Shown here: piece by piece, positions 6,234 to 12,478 of the stretch
Layout: each line of letters starts with the position of its first letter
Numbering within the stretch: the first letter of the stretch is position 1
Assembly (NCBI GenBank): GCA_009775195.1
Contig: VSPF01000087.1
Location: forward strand, 1 to 12,478
Direction: 5' to 3'
Length of the DNA: 12,478 nucleotides
Source of the DNA: Muribaculaceae bacterium
GTDB lineage: Bacteria; Bacteroidota; Bacteroidia; Bacteroidales; Muribaculaceae
Notes under the pieces: generated by a model
Database searches by the model: none
What the model saw: only the letters and a program-made list of their open reading frames with translations
Told to the model about the DNA's origin: nothing
Program-made: the position numbers and the translations under genes

Positions 6234-7478
6234 TTACCCTTTTGCGACTATCGAAATCACTTTTTTGCCTTTGGCGAATTGTGTTTCTAACACAGTATCG
6301 GCCTTTATAAGACTGCTGTCTGTCACGGCGTGGCCGTCGACGCGGGTGATGCTGTAGCCGCGTCGCAGTGTGGCCTCGGGCGACAGGGCCTCGAGGAGTT
6401 CGCCAAGGGCGTCGAGACGCTGCCTGCGGCGGCTCAGAGTGTTGCGTACGGTGGCAGCTATCAATTGTGCCGTCTGGTGCCCGATGCGTTGGCGCTGGCG
6501 TTCGATTACGTTTTGAGCCAATGCTGGCAGCAGGCCGCTGTAGTAGGCCAACTGCTGCTTCTGGGTGCCGATGTTGGTCTTGGCGGCATCGAGTATGGCA
6601 TTGCCAACGTTGGTGAGCGTTGTATAGGCGTCGCCAACGCGCCCGAGCAGTACTTCGGCTGCCGCCGTTGGGGTTTTGACGCGCGTGTTGGCTACATAGT
6701 CGAGCACGGTTATGTCGCGCTCGTGGCCGATGCCGACGATGACGGGCAGGGGGAACGAGGCAACGTTGAGCGCTAATTCGTAGTCGTCGAACCATGCCAA
6801 GTCGGCCACTGCCCCGCCGCCGCGTATGATTACCACGCAGTCGAAATCGTCTACCCTCGCCATAATGGCATCGAGAGCCGCGACGACGCTCGACACCGTG
6901 TGTTCGCCCTGCATGTTGGCCTCGAAGAGCGAGGTGCTGAAGCGCAGCCGCGCCGGGTTGGCGTGGAGATGCCTTACAAAGTCGCCGTAACCAGCCGCCC
7001 CACGGGCCGACACCACGGCTATGCGCCAAGGCACCGACGGCCACGGCAGGCTGCGGTTGAGGTCGTAGACGCCTTCCTCTTTGAGCTTGGCGATGATGGC
7101 ATTGCGCTTGCGCGCCAGGTCGCCGACGGTATAGTCGGGGTCTATATCGTTTATTACGAGGCTGAAGCCGTAGACGGCATGGAAGTTGACGTTGACGCGC
7201 ACGAGTATTTTCATATCCGAGCGCAGCCGGCACCCCGTGGCGGCCTCGAAGCGTGCGGCTAATACGGCGTATGTCGACGCCCATACCACGGCGCGTGCCT
7301 TGGCGAGTGGCGACCCGCTGTCGTCTTTCTGGAGCAGCTCCATGTAGCAGTGACCGCCGCTGACACGCAGGTCGGATGTTTCGCCCGTTACCCATACGCC
7401 GGTCAGGCCCGGGGCCGACAACAAGGCCCGGGAGACACGGCGGTTGAGTTCGAGCAGGCTTAGAGGTTCGGTGGTCAT
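6234..7478 (-). CDS. xseA: Exodeoxyribonuclease VII large subunit
   Basis: XseA is the catalytic subunit of exonuclease VII, which with several copies of the small subunit XseB degrades single-stranded DNA from both ends in repair and recombination. The 414-residue product has the N-terminal OB-fold (about 5-112, including GVWVTGETSDLRVS), the catalytic core with VPWRIAVVSARGAAGYGDF (149-167), CVVIIRGGG (214-222), IVGIGHERDITVLDYVA (247-263) and the TPTAAAE motif (269-275). A long helical, coiled-coil-prone region with LARK/QRQR-type repeats follows to about 380. Its ATG overlaps the DUF3256 stop as ATGA, so it is the last gene of the helicase operon. No xseB follows: the next 122 bp are a promoter region. 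Confidence 0.96.
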   Translation of the reverse strand: MTTEPLSLLELNRRVSRALLSAPGLTGVWVTGETSDLRVSGGHCYMELLQKDDSGSPLAKARAVVWASTYAVLAARFEAATGCRLRSDMKILVRVNVNFHAVYGFSLVINDIDPDYTVGDLARKRNAIIAKLKEEGVYDLNRSLPWPSVPWRIAVVSARGAAGYGDFVRHLHANPARLRFSTSLFEANMQGEHTVSSVVAALDAIMARVDDFDCVVIIRGGGAVADLAWFDDYELALNVASFPLPVIVGIGHERDITVLDYVANTRVKTPTAAAEVLLGRVGDAYTTLTNVGNAILDAAKTNIGTQKQQLAYYSGLLPALAQNVIERQRQRIGHQTAQLIAATVRNTLSRRRQRLDALGELLEALSPEATLRRGYSITRVDGHAVTDSSLIKADTVLETQFAKGKKVISIVAKG

Positions 7479-8140
7479 TGTCGCTCGTCGGTTGATGGCA
7501 GGGTTTCGACTTTTTCTCTAAACTCTTTCACGCGCACAAGTTTGCGCCCGTCGTAGCGGTATGCCTGCACCGAGTCCATCAGCTTGGCAGCATCGGGGCG
7601 TTCGCCGGCCGGCAGGTTGTCGAAACTGTTGTTGTAAATCAGAAACAGTTCTTGCTCCGGGTCGTAGTCTATGCCGACAAAGAATATCGATGGCATCTCG
7701 GTCACAGCCACGGCATCGCGGTTCTTTGCCGGTATGAAGTCGGCCATCGCCGGCAGTGTCGCGTCTGGTAGGCGTTGCCAGTCAGAGGCGCGGTAAAATG
7801 ATATGGCACTGTCTTTGACCGGCGAGGCAACGGTCTCGATAAAGGCCACGATGGTGTCGCCCTTGACAGGGAGTACGGCTACTTGCAAGTCCGACACCAT
7901 GGTTACTTGCGCCGTTACCTTCATGGGGCTCTCCGAGGTGAGGCGCGCCTTGCCGTTGAGGGTGTTGCCTGTCGCCGTCTCTACGCCGCTGTGATAATAG
8001 TCGAGCATATCGAGCTTGTCGTGAGCCGTCAGCAGGGGCACAGCCTCGGCCGGGGCCTGGGCAAAAAACTCCGAGGCCGTGCGGCCGGCACACGGTATGA
8101 CCGAGGCGACCACGAGCAATAAGCCGGCGATTATTCTCAT
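7475..8140 (-). CDS. DUF3256 family exported protein
   Basis: The 221-residue product fits DUF3256, a Bacteroidota family of unknown function with an export signal. A hydrophobic N-terminal segment (residues 2-18, RIIAGLLLVVASVIPCA) looks like a Sec signal peptide. The Cys17 context IPCA is not a good lipobox, so I expect cleavage by signal peptidase I rather than lipidation. Family-like features are the early segment APAEAVPLLTAHDKLDMLDYY, a strand-rich middle with VAVLPVKGDTIVAFIETV, and SISF-type FYRASDWQRLP. The product is probably periplasmic. It begins 2 nt after the helicase gene stop and overlaps xseA by 4 nt, so it is translated from the same mRNA. A link between its role and RNA or DNA metabolism is not established. 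Confidence 0.85.
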   Translation of the reverse strand: MRIIAGLLLVVASVIPCAGRTASEFFAQAPAEAVPLLTAHDKLDMLDYYHSGVETATGNTLNGKARLTSESPMKVTAQVTMVSDLQVAVLPVKGDTIVAFIETVASPVKDSAISFYRASDWQRLPDATLPAMADFIPAKNRDAVAVTEMPSIFFVGIDYDPEQELFLIYNNSFDNLPAGERPDAAKLMDSVQAYRYDGRKLVRVKEFREKVETLPSTDERQ

Positions 8141-8142
8141 AT

Positions 8143-9879
8143 TTATTTTCTCTTTTTACGTGGTTTGAAATCCTTGCTGCCTTTCGGTGCCTTCGCGGCC
8201 TTGTCCTTGCGCGATGAGGCATGGGCATAGTCTCGTTCGGGGTCGGCAATCTCGCTGTATAGGCGTTTGCCGAAGAACTCGAGTCCCTTGAGGGCTGCAA
8301 CCACACGCGAGGCGTCGGCTTTGCGCACGTCGAATAGCGAGTACGACGGCAGCAGGTCGATGCGGCCCACGTCGACACGCGGACCCTCTACATTCTTGTT
8401 GAGCAGTTCTATCAGGTTTCCGGCAAAGAAGCCGTCGGCCTTTCCGGCATTGACATATATACGCGCCATGCCGCGCTCGGCTGTGCGGCGGTCCTTGTCT
8501 TTGTCGCTGCGTGGTGCGCGGTCTTTTTCCTTGCGCTCCTTGGCCGGCTTTTCGTCGATGAAGTCGATGTTGGGCGCGTCTTTGTAGTAGTTGAGCAGTC
8601 GGTTGAACTCGAGCGACAATACGCGCTTGAGCAAGTCTTCGGTCGACAGCCACGACAGCTTTTTCATCACGCCTGGCAGGTATTGGTCGATTTCGCCTTC
8701 GTTGACCTCTACGCGCTCGAGGCGGTCCGCGAGGTTATAGAGTTGTTTTTCGATGATATGCTGGGGCGTGGGCACTTCCTTTCGCTCGAATTTCTTGCCA
8801 ATGATGCGCTCTATTTCACGTAGCTTGCCTTTTTCGCGCGAGTGGATGATGGCGATTGACACGCCCGTCTTGCCTGCTCGGCCCGTGCGGCCCGAGCGGT
8901 GGGTATAGACCGCCGTATCGTCGGGCAGGCCGTAGTTTATCACATGGGTAAGGTCGTCGACATCGAGGCCGCGCGCTGCAACGTCGGTGGCGACGAGCAG
9001 CGACAACACGCGGTCGCGGAATTTCTTCATCACTATGTCGCGCTGCTGCTGGCTCAGGTCGCCGTGGAGGGCGTCGGCGTTATAGCCGTCGCTAATCAGT
9101 CGGTCGGCGATTTCCTGGGTGTCGCGGCGCGTGCGGCAGAAGATTATGGCGTAGATGTTGGGGTTGTTGTCGGCAATGCGTTTCAGGGCCAGGTACTTGT
9201 CTTTGGCGTTGACCATATAGTAGATATGGCGCACATTCTTGGCTCCCTCGTTGCGCGTGCCTATGACTATTTCTTCGGGGTCGTGCATGAAACGCTTGGC
9301 GATTTTGGCGACTTCTGCGGGCATCGTGGCCGAGAACATCAGCATCTTGCGGTCGTCGGGCACGTGGGTCAGAATGTCGACGATTGAGTCGACAAAGCCC
9401 ATGTTGAGCATCTCGTCGGCCTCGTCGAGCACCACGGTATGCACGTCGTCGAGCTTCACTACGCCGCGACCAATCAGGTCGATGAGTCGGCCCGGTGTGG
9501 CCACGATTATCTGTACGCCCTGCTTCAGGGCGCGTATCTGGCTCTCGATGCTGCTACCGCCGTATACGGGCAGCACCTTCACGTCGTCCATATATTTAGA
9601 GAAGTCGGCAAGGTCGCCGGCTATTTGGAGGCACAGCTCGCGCGTGGGGGCAAGAATCAGTGCCTGTGGCACATGACGCTCGGCGTCGACGCGCTGTAAC
9701 ACCGGCAGGCCGAATGCCGCCGTCTTGCCTGTTCCCGTCTGGGCAAGCGCAACAAGGTCGCGGTCGCCGTGGAGTAACAGTGGGATTACCTTTTCTTGTA
9801 CAGGCATCGGGGTTTCAAACCCCATGTCAGCTATGCCGCGTAGCAGGTCGTCGCGTACGCCTAATTCATCAAATGTCAT
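8143..9879 (-). CDS. DEAD-box ATP-dependent RNA helicase with DbpA-type RNA-binding domain
   Basis: This 578-residue protein belongs to the DeaD/CsdA/DbpA group of RNA helicases, which remodel structured RNA in ribosome assembly, cold adaptation and mRNA decay. In order: Q motif (around Gln28), motif I AQTGTGKT (46-53), Ia PTRELCLQ (78-85), Ib TPGR (128-131), motif II DEAD (152-155), motif III SAT (183-185), motif IV-type FCRT (247-250), motif V ARGLDV (302-307) and motif VI HRSGRTGRAG (327-336). All catalytic residues are present. After a linker rich in Lys, Glu and Arg (about 445-470) comes a DbpA RNA-binding domain (about 472-546) and a basic tail ending KPRKKRK. It heads an operon with DUF3256 and xseA. 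I leave the symbol blank because deaD and dbpA cannot be told apart here. Confidence 0.95.
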   Translation of the reverse strand: MTFDELGVRDDLLRGIADMGFETPMPVQEKVIPLLLHGDRDLVALAQTGTGKTAAFGLPVLQRVDAERHVPQALILAPTRELCLQIAGDLADFSKYMDDVKVLPVYGGSSIESQIRALKQGVQIIVATPGRLIDLIGRGVVKLDDVHTVVLDEADEMLNMGFVDSIVDILTHVPDDRKMLMFSATMPAEVAKIAKRFMHDPEEIVIGTRNEGAKNVRHIYYMVNAKDKYLALKRIADNNPNIYAIIFCRTRRDTQEIADRLISDGYNADALHGDLSQQQRDIVMKKFRDRVLSLLVATDVAARGLDVDDLTHVINYGLPDDTAVYTHRSGRTGRAGKTGVSIAIIHSREKGKLREIERIIGKKFERKEVPTPQHIIEKQLYNLADRLERVEVNEGEIDQYLPGVMKKLSWLSTEDLLKRVLSLEFNRLLNYYKDAPNIDFIDEKPAKERKEKDRAPRSDKDKDRRTAERGMARIYVNAGKADGFFAGNLIELLNKNVEGPRVDVGRIDLLPSYSLFDVRKADASRVVAALKGLEFFGKRLYSEIADPERDYAHASSRKDKAAKAPKGSKDFKPRKKRK

Positions 9880-9910
9880 AAATATATTTTACAATTTTAT
9901 AATCGAACTA

Positions 9911-9918
9911 CAAATATA
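9911..9918 (-). promoter_or_regulatory. Probable -7 promoter element of the helicase operon
   Basis: On the minus strand TATATTTG matches TAnnTTTG exactly and lies 31 nt before the helicase ATG, giving a short leader. About 20 nt upstream only TTTA is found, so the -33 element is weak. The call is supported mainly by position and the -7 match. Confidence 0.55.
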
Positions 9919-10021
9919 CAACATTTGAAAATATAAATAGTGCAGCCACAAGCAAAAAAAATCGTATCGAGTGGTTATAGTCACCTTCCCTGTTTCTATT
10001 ATTGAACCTTGCAATTATTTT

Positions 10022-10052
10022 TTTGTTTATAAAATAAAAAATCGTAACTTTG
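10022..10052 (+). promoter_or_regulatory. Promoter of rho
   Basis: TTTG (10022-10025), exactly 19 nt, then TAACTTTG (10045-10052) is a full match to the Bacteroidota housekeeping promoter. Transcription would begin near 10059, about 165 nt before the rho ATG, which is an unusually long leader compared with the other genes here. Confidence 0.85.
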
Positions 10053-10058
10053 CAGTGT

Positions 10059-10223
10059 CATAGGCGCACTGTGGTTGGTGCGATTGTGGCTATCATGCTG
10101 TTTTGCACCATTTTTTCTCTCCGCCACTGTGTGTATGTTTCTGCGGCGTGATTTTTTCCCTATTCATTATTCCTACGTTTTCTCATCAGCTCGGGTACAT
10201 CAGCCCGGCTCCATATATTAAGA
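10059..10223 (+). promoter_or_regulatory. Long 5' leader of rho mRNA, possible autoregulatory region
   Basis: The leader contains a possible leader peptide (10095-10151), pyrimidine-rich low-G stretches (10110-10123 and 10152-10187) of the kind Rho binds, and a hairpin at 10188-10210. In that hairpin AGC plus CGGG pairs with CCCG plus GCT, with one bulged T and an 8-nt loop, ending 13 nt before the rho start. In other bacteria rho is controlled by Rho-dependent termination in its own leader. By analogy this leader may do the same, but there is no direct evidence in the window. Confidence 0.4.
10095..10151 (+). CDS. Possible 18-residue leader peptide upstream of rho
   Basis: ATG 10095 opens a frame MLFCTIFSLRHCVYVSAA that closes at TGA 10149-10151, entirely inside the rho leader. 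The mixture of hydrophobic residues and two Cys gives no recognisable function. A short frame also precedes rho in E. coli, which makes a coupling role conceivable, but an 18-codon frame can occur by chance and no conservation can be tested here. Confidence 0.2.
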   Translation: MLFCTIFSLRHCVYVSAA

Positions 10224-12125
10224 ATGTACAATAAAGACCGATTAAACGAAATGCCCGACGCCGAGCTCAAGGCGTTGGCTGAAAACCTGGGTCTTAAAAA
10301 AATCGACCTTAGCAAAAAAGAAGACTTAGTCTATCGCATCCTCGATTGTCAGGCCGAAAACGGCGCTGCCTCGCGTGTGGCTAAACAGGTGCAGGCCGAT
10401 GCCGATAAAACGCCCAAAAAGAGAGGCCGCAAGAAAAAAGAGGACAAGGTCGCCGAGACCGTTGCGGCCGCCCCTGCCGTAGAGTCGGCAGAGACGCCGC
10501 AGGAGGGTGCCTCCCCCGAACGCAAGCGTCGTGGACGTCCTAAAAAGGTAAAGGCCGACGAACCACAACCGGCTCTCGCCGACATTGTAGAAGATACCAC
10601 CGAGCATCCTGCCCCCACAGTCGAAAGTGCCCCCGTCACTCCGGCCCTGCTTGAATCACAGGCGGAGCCTGCAATAGAGCATCCTGTAGAAAATAGTGAT
10701 GCTACCGAGCCCGCACCGCAACCTGCGCAGCCCGAAGAGGCCGACCGTGGCGAAGAACCCGCCGAGCCGCAGCGCTCACGCTTCGCTCCCGGCAACAACT
10801 CGGCACTGAGCGAGTTTTTCCCTCGTTCGGAGGGGCGTAAATTCGTGCCGCGCAGCCAGCGCGAACGTCAGGAAGCCGGCGCTATGATAAATACCGAGCC
10901 TACCCAGCCCATGCAGCAGGGCAACGGTAAGAAGAGCAAACGCCAGCGCCAGCAAGAACGCATGGAGCGTCGCCAACAGCAACAGATGCAGCAGCCACGC
11001 TACGATTTCGACGGTATACTCGAGGCAACAGGCGTACTCGAGATTGTTCCCGAAGGATTCGGCTTCCTGCGCTCGGCAGATTTCAACTACCTCGCCTCGC
11101 CCGACGACGTGTATGTGACCATGCCCCAAATCAAGGCTTTCGGCCTGCGTCAGGGTGATGTGGTCGAGGCCACAATCCGTGCTCCGCGCGAGGGCGAAAA
11201 ATACTTCCCCCTCACCAACGTGCTCCGCGTCAATGGCCGCAGCCTCGAGTTTATCCGCGACCGTGTGGCATTCGAGCATCTCACACCACTATTTCCCGAC
11301 GAGAAGTTCGACCTTACTTCGGGTCGCTCGTGCACTATGTCGACCCGCGTCGTCGATATGTTCGCCCCCATTGGCAAAGGCCAGCGCGGCCTCATCGTCG
11401 CTCCCCCCAAGACCGGTAAGACACTTCTTCTAAAAGATATAGCCAACGCGATTGCCGAGAACCACCCCGAGACCTACATCATGATACTCCTCATCGACGA
11501 GCGTCCCGAAGAAGTGACCGACATGCAGCGCAGCGTCAACGCCGAGGTCATCGCCTCGACATTCGACGAGCCTGCCGACCGTCATGTCAAAATCGCCGGC
11601 ATAGTGCTCGAGAAGGCCAAGCGCATGGTCGAGTGCGGCCACGACGTGGTGATTCTTCTCGACTCCATTACCCGTCTTGCCCGCGCATATAACACCTGTG
11701 CCCCGGCATCAGGTAAAATCCTCTCCGGCGGTGTTGATGCAAACGCCCTTCAGAAGCCCAAACGCTTCTTTGGCGCCGCCCGTAACATCGAGGGTGGTGG
11801 TTCGCTTACCATCATCGCCACAGCCCTGACCGAGACAAGCTCGAAGATGGACGAAGTAATCTTCGAGGAGTTCAAGGGCACCGGCAACATGGAGCTGCAG
11901 CTCGACCGCAAGCTGTCGAACAAGCGCATCTTCCCGGCTGTCGACATCATGGCATCGAGCACGCGCCGCGACGACCTGTTGCTGCGTAGCGAGACCCTCA
12001 ACCGCATGTGGATTCTCCGCCGCTACCTCAGCGACCGCAACTCGATTGAGGCCATGGAGTTTATCCGCGACCGCATGGAGCGTACCCGCGACAACGACGA
12101 GCTCCTCCGCTCGATGGGCGAATAA
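10224..12125 (+). CDS. rho: Transcription termination factor Rho with long disordered insertion
   Basis: Rho is a hexameric RNA-dependent ATPase that loads on C-rich nascent RNA and dissociates RNA polymerase. The 633-residue product is about 210 residues longer than E. coli Rho. The N-terminal helical Rho_N domain (about 1-45) is followed by a low-complexity insertion (about 51-260) rich in Ala, Pro, Glu, Lys, Arg and Gln. Next come the RNA-binding cold-shock-like domain (about 264-338, GVLEIVPEGFGFLR) and the ATPase core. That core has Walker A APPKTGKT (393-400), Walker B DVVILLD (474-480), the secondary RNA-binding loop region around SGGVDANALQKPKRFFGAAR (501-520) and the Arg-rich C-terminus. 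All catalytic motifs are intact. The insertion contains KRGRKKK (66-72) and an AT-hook-like RRGRPKK (102-108). Start ATG 10224 gives the standard DRLNEMPDAELKALAENLG N-terminus. Confidence 0.97.
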   Translation: MYNKDRLNEMPDAELKALAENLGLKKIDLSKKEDLVYRILDCQAENGAASRVAKQVQADADKTPKKRGRKKKEDKVAETVAAAPAVESAETPQEGASPERKRRGRPKKVKADEPQPALADIVEDTTEHPAPTVESAPVTPALLESQAEPAIEHPVENSDATEPAPQPAQPEEADRGEEPAEPQRSRFAPGNNSALSEFFPRSEGRKFVPRSQRERQEAGAMINTEPTQPMQQGNGKKSKRQRQQERMERRQQQQMQQPRYDFDGILEATGVLEIVPEGFGFLRSADFNYLASPDDVYVTMPQIKAFGLRQGDVVEATIRAPREGEKYFPLTNVLRVNGRSLEFIRDRVAFEHLTPLFPDEKFDLTSGRSCTMSTRVVDMFAPIGKGQRGLIVAPPKTGKTLLLKDIANAIAENHPETYIMILLIDERPEEVTDMQRSVNAEVIASTFDEPADRHVKIAGIVLEKAKRMVECGHDVVILLDSITRLARAYNTCAPASGKILSGGVDANALQKPKRFFGAARNIEGGGSLTIIATALTETSSKMDEVIFEEFKGTGNMELQLDRKLSNKRIFPAVDIMASSTRRDDLLLRSETLNRMWILRRYLSDRNSIEAMEFIRDRMERTRDNDELLRSMGE

Positions 12126-12143
12126 GATATGTTTTTCGCGTTA

Positions 12144-12170
12144 ACAAATATTAAAATTTCGACAAATATT
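12144..12170 (+). repeat. 9-bp direct repeat ACAAATATT downstream of rho
   Basis: Identical copies lie at 12144-12152 and 12162-12170, 18 nt apart start to start, just upstream of the tRNA promoter; the second runs into its -33 element. In AT-rich sequence this may be chance. I see no hairpin-plus-T-run terminator for rho here. Confidence 0.35.
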
Positions 12171-12200
12171 TTGCCAAGTCGCCTAAAGCCCTTAACTTTG
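12170..12200 (+). promoter_or_regulatory. Promoter of tRNA-Ala
   Basis: TTTG (12170-12173), a 19-nt spacer and TAACTTTG (12193-12200) match the Bacteroidota promoter exactly, with the same -7 sequence as the rho promoter. The start would fall about 4-5 nt before the mature tRNA 5' end, so the tRNA is transcribed on its own rather than only as the tail of rho. Confidence 0.88.
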
Positions 12201-12210
12201 CATCGCAAAC

Positions 12211-12284
12211 GGGGCACTAGCTCATCTGGCTAGAGCGCGACACTGGCAGTGTCGAGGTGAGCGGTTCGAGTCCGCTGTGCTCCA
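12211..12284 (+). tRNA. tRNA-Ala, anticodon GGC
   Basis: The 74-nt gene folds into a full cloverleaf. The acceptor stem GGGGCAC pairs with GTGCTCC and includes the G3-U70 wobble pair that identifies alanine tRNA. D stem is GCTC/GAGC. The anticodon stem CGACA/TGTCG encloses the loop CTGGCAG, with anticodon GGC reading GCC and GCU. T arm is AGCGG-TTCGAGT-CCGCT. Discriminator base is A at 12284. The 3' CCA is not encoded (CAT follows), so it must be added by tRNA nucleotidyltransferase. Confidence 0.97.
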
Positions 12285-12287
12285 CAT

Positions 12288-12325
12288 AAAGCGAACCCAG
12301 AGCAAAATCTGAGTTCGCTTTTTTT
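12288..12325 (+). terminator. Intrinsic terminator of tRNA-Ala
   Basis: AAAGCGAAC (12288-12296) pairs with GTTCGCTTT (12313-12321), then after one C/A mismatch CAGA (12298-12301) pairs with TCTG (12308-12311), closing a 6-nt GCAAAA loop. The T-run 12319-12325 follows at once. This is a textbook Rho-independent terminator 3 nt after the tRNA. Confidence 0.93.
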
Positions 12326-12353
12326 GTTATATCATTACAAACCACTATATTTG
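12323..12353 (+). promoter_or_regulatory. Promoter overlapping the tRNA terminator, reading out of the window
   Basis: TTTG (12323-12326), a 19-nt spacer and TATATTTG (12346-12353) match the Bacteroidota promoter exactly. The TTT of the -33 element is the end of the tRNA terminator's T-run, so one transcript's terminator abuts the next promoter. The start would be near 12360, only a few nt before the ATG at 12367. Confidence 0.75.
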
Positions 12354-12366
12354 CAACTACAAATAT

Positions 12367-12478
12367 ATGTTTTCAAGATGCCAACGCTATTTAGGGTCAA
12401 GCCGAAATGTCGGTGCATTAGAAAAAATGCTCGAAGAGCATTACTTTGCCGTAACCCCGGCCTTACGAAGTTGGCCGG
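12367..12478 (+). CDS. Possible 5' end of an unidentified gene, cut by the window
   Basis: From ATG 12367 a frame stays open for 37 codons to the window end, beginning MFSRCQRYLGSSRNV and continuing with GALEKMLEEHY. It follows a good promoter by 13 nt, implying a very short leader. Its codons (CTC, GAG, GCC) resemble those of the neighbouring genes, while the alternative frame from ATG 12378 gives an Arg/Cys-rich product that looks like a shadow. I do not recognise the protein. It is too short to exclude chance. Confidence 0.4.
   Translation, partial: MFSRCQRYLGSSRNVGALEKMLEEHYFAVTPALRSWP

Larger units (their letters stand above)
9880..10223. other. Divergent intergenic region between the helicase operon and rho
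   Basis: These 344 bp hold the helicase promoter on the minus strand at the left end, an A/T-rich middle with no recognisable gene (about 9945-10020), the rho promoter at 10022-10052, and then the rho mRNA leader from about 10059. No rRNA, tRNA or conserved riboswitch is visible. Confidence 0.7.

Noticed and set aside
6199..7395. 398-codon open frame on the minus strand overlapping xseA
   Set aside because: It shares the strand but not the frame of xseA. The product is extremely Arg/Gly/His-rich, as expected from a shifted reading of GC-rich sequence.
8156..8653. 165-codon minus-strand frame inside the helicase gene
   Set aside because: Arg/Gln-rich shifted frame of the linker and DbpA domain, without motifs.
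12263..12284. tRNA-Ala 3' end as an attachment site of an integrated element
   Set aside because: No integrase and no second copy of the tRNA end is visible downstream, where only 194 bp remain in the window.

Overview
This window looks like a chromosomal segment of a member of the Bacteroidota, most probably order Bacteroidales. A gut Muribaculaceae-type genome is my guess, but the family is inference. The support is the repeated Bacteroidota sigma factor promoter pattern (TTTG, a 19-20 nt gap, then TAnnTTTG) in AT-rich gaps between fairly GC-rich genes, a DUF3256 protein, a Rho factor with the long disordered insertion typical of the phylum, and the mnmG-apt order. All recognisable genes are core or housekeeping genes. 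I see no transposon, prophage, CRISPR array or toxin-antitoxin pair.

Layout. Bases 1-223 are AT-rich upstream sequence with a -7 promoter element. A plus-strand block follows: ybeY (rRNA maturation), mnmG (tRNA wobble uridine modification) and apt (adenine salvage). A 16-bp site identical to the ParB-binding parS consensus lies between mnmG and apt. A perfect 21-bp hairpin then separates apt from a convergent minus-strand block.

The minus-strand block has two transcription units. The distal one (6111 down to 3267) is a tightly coupled four-gene set with its own promoter: an Lrp/AsnC regulator, a membrane-anchored degenerate protein kinase, a tandem GNAT-like acetyltransferase and a small single-pass membrane protein of unknown function. 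The proximal one (9879 down to 6234) is a DEAD-box RNA helicase with a DbpA-type RNA-binding domain, a DUF3256 protein and xseA, also almost without gaps.

A 344-bp divergent intergenic region (9880-10223) carries the helicase promoter and a perfect promoter for rho. The rho mRNA has a leader of about 165 nt containing a possible 18-codon leader peptide, pyrimidine-rich stretches and a hairpin close to the start codon. rho is followed by a tRNA-Ala(GGC) gene with its own promoter and terminator, then by another promoter and the beginning of an open frame that runs off the window.

The most noteworthy items are the parS site, the Lrp/pseudokinase/GNAT/membrane-protein cassette, the intrinsically disordered AT-hook-bearing insertion in Rho, and the rho leader.
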